From Solobacterium sp. (GTDB lineage Bacteria; Bacillota_I; Bacilli_A; Erysipelotrichales; Erysipelotrichaceae): 55,881 nucleotides of DNA. Both the position numbers and the translations under genes were made by a program. The first letter of the stretch is position 1, and the number at the start of each line of letters is the position of its first letter. Shown here in pieces: positions 1 to 6,866 of this stretch. The notes under the pieces were generated by a model that had not been told where the DNA came from, made no database searches, and saw only the letters and a program-made list of their open reading frames with translations. The stretch spans positions 1 through 55,881 of the forward strand of contig JAFUCL010000070.1 of NCBI GenBank assembly GCA_017459725.1. Reading direction: 5' to 3'.

Positions 1-55
1 ACTCATGGAACTGAGCGGAACCGAAAGTTCTCATTTTGATGGAATTGCTCTTCAT
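1..55 (-). CDS. 5' end of an unidentified gene, cut by the window edge
   Basis: A leftward reading frame begins with ATG at 55 and stays open to the edge (18 codons; product begins MKSNSIKMRTFGSAQFHE). It has a strong ribosome binding site, AAGGAGGG, at 59-66 and a good upstream promoter at 125-153, so it is probably a real gene. The fragment is too short to name. It is divergent from the UlaG-like gene and shares its palindromic operators. It could be the regulator that binds them or a co-regulated enzyme; the sequence does not decide. Confidence 0.6.
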   Translation of the reverse strand, partial: MKSNSIKMRTFGSAQFHE

Positions 56-68
56 AAACCCTCCTTTT

Positions 69-80
69 CCGGTATACCGG
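69..80. promoter_or_regulatory. Palindromic operator, copy 1
   Basis: A perfect 12-base palindrome, CCGGTATACCGG, lies just upstream of the ribosome binding site of the leftward gene. A protein bound here could block transcription in the leader or ribosome loading. Dyads centred on GTATAC are typical of several GntR-type regulators, but the regulator is not identified. Confidence 0.6.
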
Positions 81-124
81 TATGTGAAATTGTGAACAAT
101 AGAAGAGAATCAGCTTCTGTTCTC

Positions 125-153
125 ATATTACTGTATACCGGGATACTTGTAAA
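125..153 (-). promoter_or_regulatory. Promoter of the leftward edge gene
   Basis: On the minus strand TTTACA (153-148) and TAATAT (130-125) are separated by 17 bases, a good housekeeping promoter. The spacer contains operator copy 2. Confidence 0.6.
130..141. promoter_or_regulatory. Palindromic operator, copy 2 (imperfect)
   Basis: ACTGTATACCGG matches the CCGGTATACCGG palindrome at 10 of 12 positions. It sits in the spacer of the leftward promoter, where a bound repressor would exclude RNA polymerase. Confidence 0.55.
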
Positions 154-221
154 TAGGCTTTTAAATACCGCATAAATACGCACTTTAGTTGATAATATAC
201 GATGATTATCAAATTTTGTTA

Positions 222-250
222 TTGACCGGTATACCGGCGCGGTGTATTCT
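222..250 (+). promoter_or_regulatory. Promoter of the UlaG-like hydrolase operon
   Basis: TTGACC (222-227) and TATTCT (245-250) are 17 bases apart. Operator copy 3 overlaps the -35 box and the spacer. Transcription would start near 257, giving a leader of about 128 bases before the ATG at 385. Confidence 0.6.
226..237. promoter_or_regulatory. Palindromic operator, copy 3
   Basis: A second perfect CCGGTATACCGG copy, overlapping the -35 element of the rightward promoter. With copies 1 and 2 it makes one symmetric control region for two divergent transcripts. Confidence 0.6.
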
Positions 251-384
251 GTGCGTAGTGATTGGAATGGCATTTTATACAGGACAAAGGCATAATCAGC
301 CGCAGTATCGGGTTTCACGGCCGGAAACCATTCAGCTGTTCTGCAGAGTCCAATGTACGGAGTGCTGCCCAACAGGAGGAAAAT

Positions 385-1224
385 ATGAATTACTTGACAA
401 GTGAGAGCTCTTTTTCATTTCAATATCGCTGGTTTGTTGAAAACTGCGGTATGTTCCGGCTGCCGAACGGCAAAACCATCATTGTGGATCCGGTCATGCT
501 AAAAGATGAGAGCGAATGCACAAAGGAAATGGAAAAGAAGTTTATTTCCGGTTTCTCATATACAGAAGTTGATGCATGCGATCTGATTCTGATTACACAC
601 GCTCACGGAGATCATTACTTCTCCCTGAAAAAAATCTGGGAGAAATTCCATGCTCCGATTCTGATCAACGGCTGGAGTGCTTTCTATCTTGCAAGAGAAC
701 TGGATATGCCGGTAGGTGCGTTTATTCCGATGACGGACGGAAACGAATACAATTTTGATTTCTGCCGCATCAAGTGGCTTGCCGGACGGCACAGTGAAGG
801 CGCAGGCTCCAAACGTGTATCTGATCCGGGTCCAGGCGATACACCGCAGGAAAGAGAACTCGGTTACCGCGGAACCATCTATAACAGCAACTTCATCATC
901 ATGCTGCCGAACGGCATGAAGATTGCTTATGATGCAGGCCGCTTTGAACCGTATCTTCTGGAACTGGAAAAGTACAACCCGAATGTCGTTCTCGTACACA
1001 CAGAGAAAGATATCAACTATTACAGCGATACCATGTGCAAGTCTGCAATCCGTTCCGGAGCACAGTTTGTCATCCCTCTCTGCGTACAGCATTCCGGGGA
1101 GAATGCAGAAGAGATGGTACGGCTTGCCAATGAAAAACTGAAGGAAGCCGGCAGCTGGTGCAGGGCAATCAATCCGAAACCCGGTCAGTGGATTACCTTC
1201 ACTATGAACTGCACCGCTGAATAA
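385..1224 (+). CDS. MBL-fold hydrolase, UlaG-like
   Basis: A 279-residue metallo-beta-lactamase-fold protein. The metal motif THAHGDH is at residues 71-77 (H72, H74, D76, H77), after a short beta-rich N-terminus containing the IIVDPV strand. Later AYDAGRF and VLVHTEK segments would supply further ligands. The arrangement resembles L-ascorbate-6-phosphate lactonase UlaG and related cytoplasmic hydrolases, but no PTS or ula genes are near, so the substrate is open. The ATG at 385 is preferred to longer in-frame starts because AGGAGG stands at 374-379. The transporter at 1272 follows after 47 bases with no terminator, so the two are probably one operon controlled by the CCGGTATACCGG sites. Confidence 0.85.
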   Translation: MNYLTSESSFSFQYRWFVENCGMFRLPNGKTIIVDPVMLKDESECTKEMEKKFISGFSYTEVDACDLILITHAHGDHYFSLKKIWEKFHAPILINGWSAFYLARELDMPVGAFIPMTDGNEYNFDFCRIKWLAGRHSEGAGSKRVSDPGPGDTPQERELGYRGTIYNSNFIIMLPNGMKIAYDAGRFEPYLLELEKYNPNVVLVHTEKDINYYSDTMCKSAIRSGAQFVIPLCVQHSGENAEEMVRLANEKLKEAGSWCRAINPKPGQWITFTMNCTAE

Positions 1225-1271
1225 TTCACGGTGCCCACCTTTTAAATAATGAAATTGGAAAGAGGACTATT

Positions 1272-2576
1272 ATGACCAGAGATATAGCTATAGTATTGTT
1301 TGCGTTTCTTCTGTTTGTTGCTTTGATTCTCTCGGGAAAAGTAAAGATTCATGTAGCCGCAATCGCAATACCGATCATTCTTGAAATCACAGGTGTTCTT
1401 GACTTTTCACAGGCATGGGGCGGTCTGACCAACAGTTCCGTTGTCATGATGGCTTCCATGTTCGTTGTCGGTACAGCAGTCGGCAAAACCAGTCTGTTGT
1501 CTAAGATGAGCAAAACACTGATTAAACCGGGCTCTTCGGATTTCAAAATCATGCTGGGTCTTGCCATTCCGGCACTGTTCCTGGGCTGTTTCACCAATGC
1601 GACAGCTTCCATGACCATCATGGTTCCGCTGATTACAGCCGTATGTGCCGAGCATAAGAGACCGCTGAGTAAGTTTATGCTGCCGGTAGCTGCATTCTGC
1701 CAGACCTGGGTCGGCTTCCTTCCGACCGGAGGCAACGCTGCAGGCTACATCACAAACAACACCATCGTTGAAAACCTCGGCGGTACAGGAACATTCACAT
1801 ACTTCACAGCCATGATTTCCCGTATCCCCGTACAGCTGATCATTCTGCCGCTCATCTGCTGGCTGTGCGTCAAGCTCGCACCGGATCTCGGCAATGTTCC
1901 GACAGCAGAGGATGAAGTAAAAGCCAACTCCCAGGCAGAAGCGAATGCAAAGAAATATGCTTCCAAGCTGACACCGGGACAGGAACGCTTCACACTGATT
2001 GTATTCGGCCTGACGGTACTCGGCATTGTTGTCTGTGCACTGAACCGTATCAACACATGGTATCCGTCACTTGTCGGCGCACTGGTTCTTGTTGTCTGCG
2101 GAATTCTTACTGACAAAGAAGCCATTGCATCCATGGGAAGTCCTGTTATCTTCATCACCGTCGGTACACTTCCGCTTGCCACAGCACTGAAAGTGACAGG
2201 AGCAGATGTACTGCTCGCTGATATGTTCAACAAACTGACAGGAAACATGCCGCCGGTTATGATCATGCTCTGCATGTATATCATCTGTATGATACTGACA
2301 CAGTTTGTATCCAGAAGTGCAGTCAGCAGTGCATTCCGTACACTGGCCGCAGTCATTGCCGTACAGAACGGTTATGATCCCAGAGCTCTCATGCTTGCTG
2401 TAACCGAAGGTGCCAACAATGCATACTGCACACCGATGGCAGAGCCGGCAATCACAATTGGTTCCGAAAAGGGCGGATATACAATGTGGCAGCACTTCAA
2501 AATGACGTTTCCGCTGATGCTGGTGGATCTGCTGATCTTCGCAATTTACATCCCGCTGGTATTCCCGCTTAAATAA
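1272..2576 (+). CDS. SLC13-type (DASS/ArsB-NhaD) anion transporter
   Basis: A 434-residue integral membrane protein with about ten to twelve hydrophobic segments. Two halves are recognisable: an N-terminal GGLTNSSVVMMASMFVVG region with a following FTNATASM hairpin, and a C-terminal VSRSAVSSAF re-entrant loop. This is the layout of the SLC13/divalent anion:sodium symporter group within the ion transporter superfamily. A ribosome binding site (AAAGAGG) precedes the ATG. It follows the UlaG-like hydrolase and most likely imports that enzyme's substrate or a related carboxylate. Specificity for dicarboxylates, sulfate or another anion cannot be read from the sequence. Confidence 0.8.
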   Translation: MTRDIAIVLFAFLLFVALILSGKVKIHVAAIAIPIILEITGVLDFSQAWGGLTNSSVVMMASMFVVGTAVGKTSLLSKMSKTLIKPGSSDFKIMLGLAIPALFLGCFTNATASMTIMVPLITAVCAEHKRPLSKFMLPVAAFCQTWVGFLPTGGNAAGYITNNTIVENLGGTGTFTYFTAMISRIPVQLIILPLICWLCVKLAPDLGNVPTAEDEVKANSQAEANAKKYASKLTPGQERFTLIVFGLTVLGIVVCALNRINTWYPSLVGALVLVVCGILTDKEAIASMGSPVIFITVGTLPLATALKVTGADVLLADMFNKLTGNMPPVMIMLCMYIICMILTQFVSRSAVSSAFRTLAAVIAVQNGYDPRALMLAVTEGANNAYCTPMAEPAITIGSEKGGYTMWQHFKMTFPLMLVDLLIFAIYIPLVFPLK

Positions 2577-2631
2577 GTTTTGTATTGCCGTATACTGTAT
2601 GCATTCCCCTCAGTTTACAAATAAATAAAAA

Positions 2632-2656
2632 CGGTGCAGATCAACTGTCTGCACCG
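2632..2656 (-). terminator. Second terminator for the amidohydrolase gene
   Basis: The arms CGGTGCAGA and TCTGCACCG make a 9-base-pair stem with a 7-base loop. The A-rich stretch at 2619-2631 would be a U-rich tail on the minus-strand transcript, so it backs up the terminator at 2683-2714. Confidence 0.6.
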
Positions 2657-2682
2657 CATGGTATACAGTGTTGGCAAATGAT

Positions 2683-2714
2683 GAAAACAGAAGAGCAGCC
2701 GCTCTTCTGTTTTC
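2683..2714. terminator. Bidirectional terminator between convergent genes
   Basis: A 14-base-pair perfect stem (2683-2696 with 2701-2714) closes a 4-base loop. The ends are A-rich on one side and T-rich on the other, so it can terminate the transporter from the left and the amidohydrolase from the right. Confidence 0.8.
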
Positions 2715-2719
2715 TTATC

Positions 2720-3931
2720 TTATTGTTTGTATACAACGCCGTCCTTCATGACGAAGCACACATCGTTCATGACCGACATATCATCCAGCGGATTGGCCGG
2801 TACGGCAACGATATCCGCAAACTTACCCGGTGTGAGGGACCCGATGCATTCGCTCATGCGCACCAGCTCAGCATTCCTGCATGTTGCGGCCTGCAGTACG
2901 TATACAGGCGGCAGTCCTGCTTCTGTCATCAGTGCAAACTCCCTTGTCTGCATACCGTGCCAGTTGCCGGGTGTTCCTGCATCTGTGCCGAAGCAGATCT
3001 TTACACCTTTCTCATAGCACTTCTTCAGATTGGTGTAGTGGTTGCGCAGACACATCGCAGCCTTTTCAACATTCTCGGGGTTGATGCCTGATTCAACACC
3101 GTTGTCCACGATTGCTTTGGCAGCAATAATCGTAGGAATCAGATACGTACCGGTTTCCGCCATCATATCGATTGCTTCATCATCCATCAGCATTCCGTGC
3201 TCAATGGAGTGGATACCTGCACGCATGGCAATCTTCATACCTTCCGCACCATGCGCATGCACGGAGGACATACGGCCGCGAGAGTTGACGATTTCAAGTG
3301 CTGCTTTCATTTCGTCAAAGGTGAGTTCGGGAGCACCCGGTTCATCACCGAGTGACATGACACCGCCGGTTCCCATGAACTTGACCTGATCGGCTCCGAA
3401 TTTGAAGATGGTGCGGGCGGCTTTTCTGGCTTCATCGGGTGAATCGACAACCAGAGCACCGATGGTACCCGGATCTGTTTCAAACGGATAGCGTGTATCC
3501 GCATGTCCGCCGGTTGCCGTGATTGTTTTGCCGGAGGTAATCATACGCGGTCCGCTGATCCTTCCGGCATTGATTGCTTTCTTCAGGGCAACATCTTCAA
3601 AGTTTGAACAGCCTTCATCTCTGATTGTCGTAAAGCCTGCCATCAGATCTTTCTGCAGATTCAGATAACCGTTGATGGTGGATTCGGCTGCGTTTTCATA
3701 TCCGGCATCTTTCGTATCGCCGTTGCTTGTGCAGTGCATATGTCCGTCAATGAGTCCGGGCATAACGAAGCATCCGCTGAGATCGATGAGCTCGGCACCG
3801 TCCGTGCTGACTTCCGCTGCCGGCATAACAGTCTTGATCAGGTTGTCCTCAACCACGACGGCCATGTCCGAACGCACTGTTTCATCTTCTGCTGTGAATA
3901 GTTTTCCGCAAAGTATTACTGTTGTTTTCAT
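2720..3931 (-). CDS. Amidohydrolase, imidazolonepropionase/prolidase-like
   Basis: A 403-residue metal-dependent hydrolase of the amidohydrolase superfamily. Visible ligands are the HMH pair in GLIDGHMH (H64, H66), K184 in DQVKFMG as the likely carboxylated lysine, H225 in VHAHG, H245 in IEHGM and D317 in GTDAGT. The N-terminal strand domain (residues 1-58) matches the usual composite fold. Members cleave dipeptides such as Xaa-Pro or Xaa-Arg, or cyclic amides; the substrate here is unknown. ATG 3931 is chosen because AAGGAGA lies 9 bases upstream and the product then begins MKTTVILCGKLF. It has its own promoter and terminators. Confidence 0.85.
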   Translation of the reverse strand: MKTTVILCGKLFTAEDETVRSDMAVVVEDNLIKTVMPAAEVSTDGAELIDLSGCFVMPGLIDGHMHCTSNGDTKDAGYENAAESTINGYLNLQKDLMAGFTTIRDEGCSNFEDVALKKAINAGRISGPRMITSGKTITATGGHADTRYPFETDPGTIGALVVDSPDEARKAARTIFKFGADQVKFMGTGGVMSLGDEPGAPELTFDEMKAALEIVNSRGRMSSVHAHGAEGMKIAMRAGIHSIEHGMLMDDEAIDMMAETGTYLIPTIIAAKAIVDNGVESGINPENVEKAAMCLRNHYTNLKKCYEKGVKICFGTDAGTPGNWHGMQTREFALMTEAGLPPVYVLQAATCRNAELVRMSECIGSLTPGKFADIVAVPANPLDDMSVMNDVCFVMKDGVVYKQ

Positions 3932-3959
3932 TATCCTGTGTCTCCTTCTGACTGAAGAA

Positions 3960-3989
3960 ATCATAGCGGTATAATCGTCTGCCTGTAAA
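3960..3989 (-). promoter_or_regulatory. Promoter of the amidohydrolase gene
   Basis: On the minus strand TTTACA (3989-3984) and TATGAT (3965-3960) are 18 bases apart, about 30 bases upstream of the start codon. Confidence 0.5.
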
Positions 3990-4011
3990 TAATTCCGGAG
4001 GGTTCTCACAA

Positions 4012-4042
4012 CAAAAAACAGGAAGCCTGTCACAGCTTCCTG
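4012..4042 (-). terminator. Terminator of asnA
   Basis: Just past the asnA stop codon, CAGGAAGC and GCTTCCTG form an 8-base-pair stem with an 8-base loop. On the minus-strand transcript a run of six U residues follows. Confidence 0.8.
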
Positions 4043-4048
4043 AAAGAT

Positions 4049-5059
4049 TTACAGCAGCGGGATGTTGGCAGCTTCGCACTGACGGATCATTTCTTCCGGC
4101 CAGATGGATGCCTGCACTTCACCGATATGTGCTTTGTTCAGCAGCAGCATGCACAGTCTGGACTGTCCGATGCCTCCGCCGATGGTATAGGGGAGTTCCC
4201 TGTTCAGAATCATCCTGTGATATGGGAATGTGAGTCTTCCTTCACAGTTGCTCTGTCTGCACTGAGCGGCAATGGATTCTTCGTCCACACGGATGCCCAT
4301 GGATGAAATCTCCAGCGCACACTGCAGGGACGGCAGCCAGAACAGCAGGTCTCCGTTCAGGTTCCAGTCATCGTAGTCCGGAGCACGTCCGTCATGCGGT
4401 CTGCCGGAAGCTTCCAGCGGCCAGCCGATCCGTTTGATGAAGACGCATTTCTTCTCGCGGGTGATTTTGTTTTCTCTCTGTTTCGGAGAAAGATCCGGAT
4501 ACAGATCTTCAAGCTCCTGGCTGTCGATGAAGAATACATCATCAGCCAGTCTGCATACAGCCTGCGGGTATTTGTACCATACTTCATGTTCCATATGCTT
4601 GATGACTTTGAAGATCAGCCTGACCGTGCTTTCCAGAACTTCCTCGGTGCGTTCTGTCTTGGCGATGACTTTCTCCCAGTCCCACTGGTCAACGTAGATG
4701 GAATGCAGATTGTCCAGCAGCTCATCACGGCGGATTGCATTCATGTTTGTATACAGACCGCGGTGTACGGGGAAATCATATTTTTTCAGAGCATAGCGTT
4801 TCCACTTGGCCAGCGACTGTACAACTTCGATCCGCTCATCCGGTATTTCCTGTATGTCAAATGATACAGGACGTTCGATTCCGTTCAGATTGTCATTCAG
4901 ACCGGAAGCTTTGGTGACAAACAGCGGCGCACTGACCCGGGACAGATTCATCTCGGCAGCGAATTCACGCTGAAACGTATCACGTATATATTTGATGGCA
5001 TCCTGTGTCTCCAGGACAGACAGAGTAGGCGAATAGTTTTCAGGCAGTGTCAGTTTCAT
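4049..5059 (-). CDS. asnA: Aspartate-ammonia ligase (asparagine synthetase A)
   Basis: A 336-residue cytoplasmic enzyme that makes asparagine from aspartate, ammonia and ATP, related in fold to class II aminoacyl-tRNA synthetases. Segments shared with AsnA include [71 protein letters not shown] and the C-terminal [11 protein letters not shown] motif. Length fits the family (about 330). The start at 5059 (MKLTLPENY) is chosen over upstream in-frame codons because family members begin here; the site GAAGGGAAA is modest. It is divergently paired with an ornithine cyclodeaminase that would release ammonia, a possible metabolic link. Confidence 0.95.
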   Translation of the reverse strand: MKLTLPENYSPTLSVLETQDAIKYIRDTFQREFAAEMNLSRVSAPLFVTKASGLNDNLNGIERPVSFDIQEIPDERIEVVQSLAKWKRYALKKYDFPVHRGLYTNMNAIRRDELLDNLHSIYVDQWDWEKVIAKTERTEEVLESTVRLIFKVIKHMEHEVWYKYPQAVCRLADDVFFIDSQELEDLYPDLSPKQRENKITREKKCVFIKRIGWPLEASGRPHDGRAPDYDDWNLNGDLLFWLPSLQCALEISSMGIRVDEESIAAQCRQSNCEGRLTFPYHRMILNRELPYTIGGGIGQSRLCMLLLNKAHIGEVQASIWPEEMIRQCEAANIPLL

Positions 5060-5088
5060 AACGGGTTTTCCCTTCAAATATGGTATCC

Positions 5089-5097
5089 ATTTTAGCA
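5089..5097 (-). promoter_or_regulatory. Extended -10 promoter of asnA
   Basis: On the minus strand TGCTAAAAT (5097-5089) is an extended -10 element with no convincing -35 box. Transcription would begin about 23 bases before the asnA start, leaving no room for a T-box leader. Confidence 0.4.
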
Positions 5098-5187
5098 TCA
5101 TATGCTGAAATATAAGCATGAAATTGCGGTATTTTGACAGTGTACCTTCCGGTAAATGAAATCACTGGTGAAGCAGGTGAAATACCG

Positions 5188-5193
5188 TATAAT
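5188..5193 (+). promoter_or_regulatory. -10 element of the ornithine cyclodeaminase gene
   Basis: A consensus TATAAT lies 30 bases before the ATG at 5223. The -35 candidate TGGTGA (5166-5171) is weak, which suggests an activator or low expression. Confidence 0.45.
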
Positions 5194-5222
5194 ATGCATG
5201 AGTGCGAAAGGCGGTAATGAAT

Positions 5223-6308
5223 ATGTTTGAACTGCGCAGATATCATCATCCCGATTTTACCCTTGAACCGTTTGTGAGTGCACCGGATGCAGTGCTCTGT
5301 CCGGTTGAAATGGATACTGTAGCGCCCGAAGGATACCATGCTCTGAGCATCTATCCGGAATATTTCAAGATCAACGGTACATGGCTGCTGGCGGAAGAAA
5401 GCAGAATGGACTGTGTGCCGGTATATAAAGACGGCAAAGTGCATGTGGTTGAATTCAGACTCCTGAAGAAGGGAGATCTCGTCATCTGCGGCAGAAGCGA
5501 GGATGCACACGAAGGCATTTACGTACATCCCAACGGCTTCGATGAAGCAGCGTCCCTGCAGGAAACCTTTGCCTTCCGTATGAACCGTTCCCGTGAGACA
5601 GCATTCTCCAGGGATTACGACGAGATTGCGGAACTGCTGAAGTATGAGAAGGAACACGGCTATGTCGTATGGGTTATGGGTCCTGCCTTCAGCTTTGACA
5701 GCAGCGCCCGTGAAGCATTCGCAAAGATCATTGAAGCAGGTTATGTCAATGCCGTACTGGCCGGCAATGCCCTGGCTACCCACGATCTTGAAGGTGCATA
5801 TCTCCGCACAGCCCTGGGTCAGGATATCTATACCCGTGAGAATATGCCCAACGGTCATTATAACCATCTGGATACGATCAACCGTGTCAAGGCAGACGGC
5901 GGCATACGTGCATTCATTGAGAAGGAAAACATTCATGACGGCATCATATATACACTGGAGAAATGCGGTGTTCCGTATGTGCTGGGAGGATCCATCCGTG
6001 ATGACGGCCCGCTGCCTCCGGTATACGGCAATGTATATGAAGCACAGGATGCAATGCGGAATGAGATCCGCAAAGCAACAACCGTCATCTGTATGGCAAC
6101 GATGCTGCATACAATCGCCACCGGCAATATGACACCGAGTTACAGAACACTGCCTGACGGAACCGTCAGACAGGTGTACTTCTACTGCGTGGATGCGTCT
6201 GAGTTCATGGTGAACAAACTGGCGGACAGAGGCTCACTTTCCTCCCGCGGCATTGTCACCAACGTACAGGATTTCATCACCCATACAGCCACCAAACTCG
6301 GTCTGTAA
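5223..6308 (+). CDS. Stand-alone ornithine cyclodeaminase (AgrE C-terminal/TIGR00300 type)
   Basis: A 361-residue cytoplasmic protein matching the LOR/SDH-type domain of cyanobacterial AgrE and archaeal ornithine cyclodeaminase, which convert ornithine to proline and ammonia with NAD. Signature stretches are the Rossmann-like AGYVNAVLAGNALATHDLEGA, the GHYNHLDTIN loop, LGGSIRDDGPLPP, and the end segment VDASEFMVNKLADRGS. The arginine dihydrolase domain of AgrE is absent, so arginine would be handled elsewhere. A GTG at 5202 and an ATG at 5217 are in frame, but the site AAAGGCGG fits ATG 5223 best. Identification rests on remembered family motifs; another NAD-dependent lyase of the same fold is possible. 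Confidence 0.7.
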   Translation: MFELRRYHHPDFTLEPFVSAPDAVLCPVEMDTVAPEGYHALSIYPEYFKINGTWLLAEESRMDCVPVYKDGKVHVVEFRLLKKGDLVICGRSEDAHEGIYVHPNGFDEAASLQETFAFRMNRSRETAFSRDYDEIAELLKYEKEHGYVVWVMGPAFSFDSSAREAFAKIIEAGYVNAVLAGNALATHDLEGAYLRTALGQDIYTRENMPNGHYNHLDTINRVKADGGIRAFIEKENIHDGIIYTLEKCGVPYVLGGSIRDDGPLPPVYGNVYEAQDAMRNEIRKATTVICMATMLHTIATGNMTPSYRTLPDGTVRQVYFYCVDASEFMVNKLADRGSLSSRGIVTNVQDFITHTATKLGL

Positions 6309-6341
6309 ACATTCGCATCATCACCCGGAACAAAACTGCCC

Positions 6342-6371
6342 TTTACAATTAGCAGGTACCTGTTGTAATAT
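6342..6371 (+). promoter_or_regulatory. Promoter of the marR-ABC exporter operon
   Basis: TTTACA (6342-6347) and TAATAT (6366-6371) are 18 bases apart. The first operator palindrome lies in the spacer and the second covers the expected transcription start. Confidence 0.65.
6353..6362. promoter_or_regulatory. MarR operator, copy 1
   Basis: The palindrome CAGGTACCTG lies within the promoter spacer. The following bases (TGTT and TGTTT) extend the similarity with copy 2. Confidence 0.65.
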
Positions 6372-6375
6372 GTGG

Positions 6376-6385
6376 CAGGTACCTG
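6376..6385. promoter_or_regulatory. MarR operator, copy 2
   Basis: A second CAGGTACCTG begins 23 bases after the first, about two helical turns, so two dimers would bind on the same face of the DNA. This predicts autorepression of the operon by the adjacent MarR protein. Confidence 0.65.
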
Positions 6386-6406
6386 TTTTATTTGGGGGTG
6401 ATGTGT

Positions 6407-6865
6407 ATGAATGAGAAAGATATCTTTGATGAACTGGACCGGATCATGCGGCTGATCCGCAGAAGCAGAGGCAAAGACCACCGCGGCAGAGGACACCGCA
6501 GAATACTTGAAGCAATCACAGCACAGGGAACCATGCCGACCAGAGAACTGGCGGAGATCCTTGATGTCAGACCTTCTTCCCTGAATGAAATACTGGGAAG
6601 AATGGAGGAAGACGGACTGATTATCCGTTCCCGCAGTGAAAGTGACCAGCGTGTTGTGCTTGCCGGCATAACGGAGGCAGGCACGGCAGAGCTGCAGAGA
6701 ATCCGGGAAGCAGAAAAAGCTTTCCGCACCAAAGTAAGCGATGTGCTTACGGCGGAGGAAAAAGAAACATTTATGCGTCTTGCGCAAAAGTTCGCAGACG
6801 GACTGGAAGAATCCGTTCCGGAAGAACCGGAACACAGAAATCGTTTTGAGAGGAGGCGGTTGTAA
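6407..6865 (+). CDS. MarR-family transcriptional regulator
   Basis: A 152-residue winged-helix DNA-binding protein. The recognition region spans about residues 30-90: TRELAEILDVRPSSLNEIL is the helix-turn-helix and SESDQRVVLAGIT is the wing, followed by C-terminal dimerisation helices. Proteins of this kind usually repress their own operon and release it on binding a drug-like ligand. The run of G residues at 6394-6398 fits ATG 6407 better than the nearby ATG at 6401 or TTG at 6392. The stop codon is one base from the ATG of the ABC exporter, whose ribosome binding site lies inside this gene, so the two are translationally coupled. Confidence 0.85.
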   Translation: MNEKDIFDELDRIMRLIRRSRGKDHRGRGHRRILEAITAQGTMPTRELAEILDVRPSSLNEILGRMEEDGLIIRSRSESDQRVVLAGITEAGTAELQRIREAEKAFRTKVSDVLTAEEKETFMRLAQKFADGLEESVPEEPEHRNRFERRRL

Positions 6866-6866
6866 T

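Noticed and set aside
52..372. 106-codon minus-strand frame over the left control region
   Set aside because: It covers both promoters and all three operators, lacks a ribosome binding site, and conflicts with the better start at 55.
5040..6110. 356-codon minus-strand frame opposite the ornithine cyclodeaminase gene
   Set aside because: It is a shadow: it has no family similarity that I can see and lies opposite a gene with strong motifs and codon bias.
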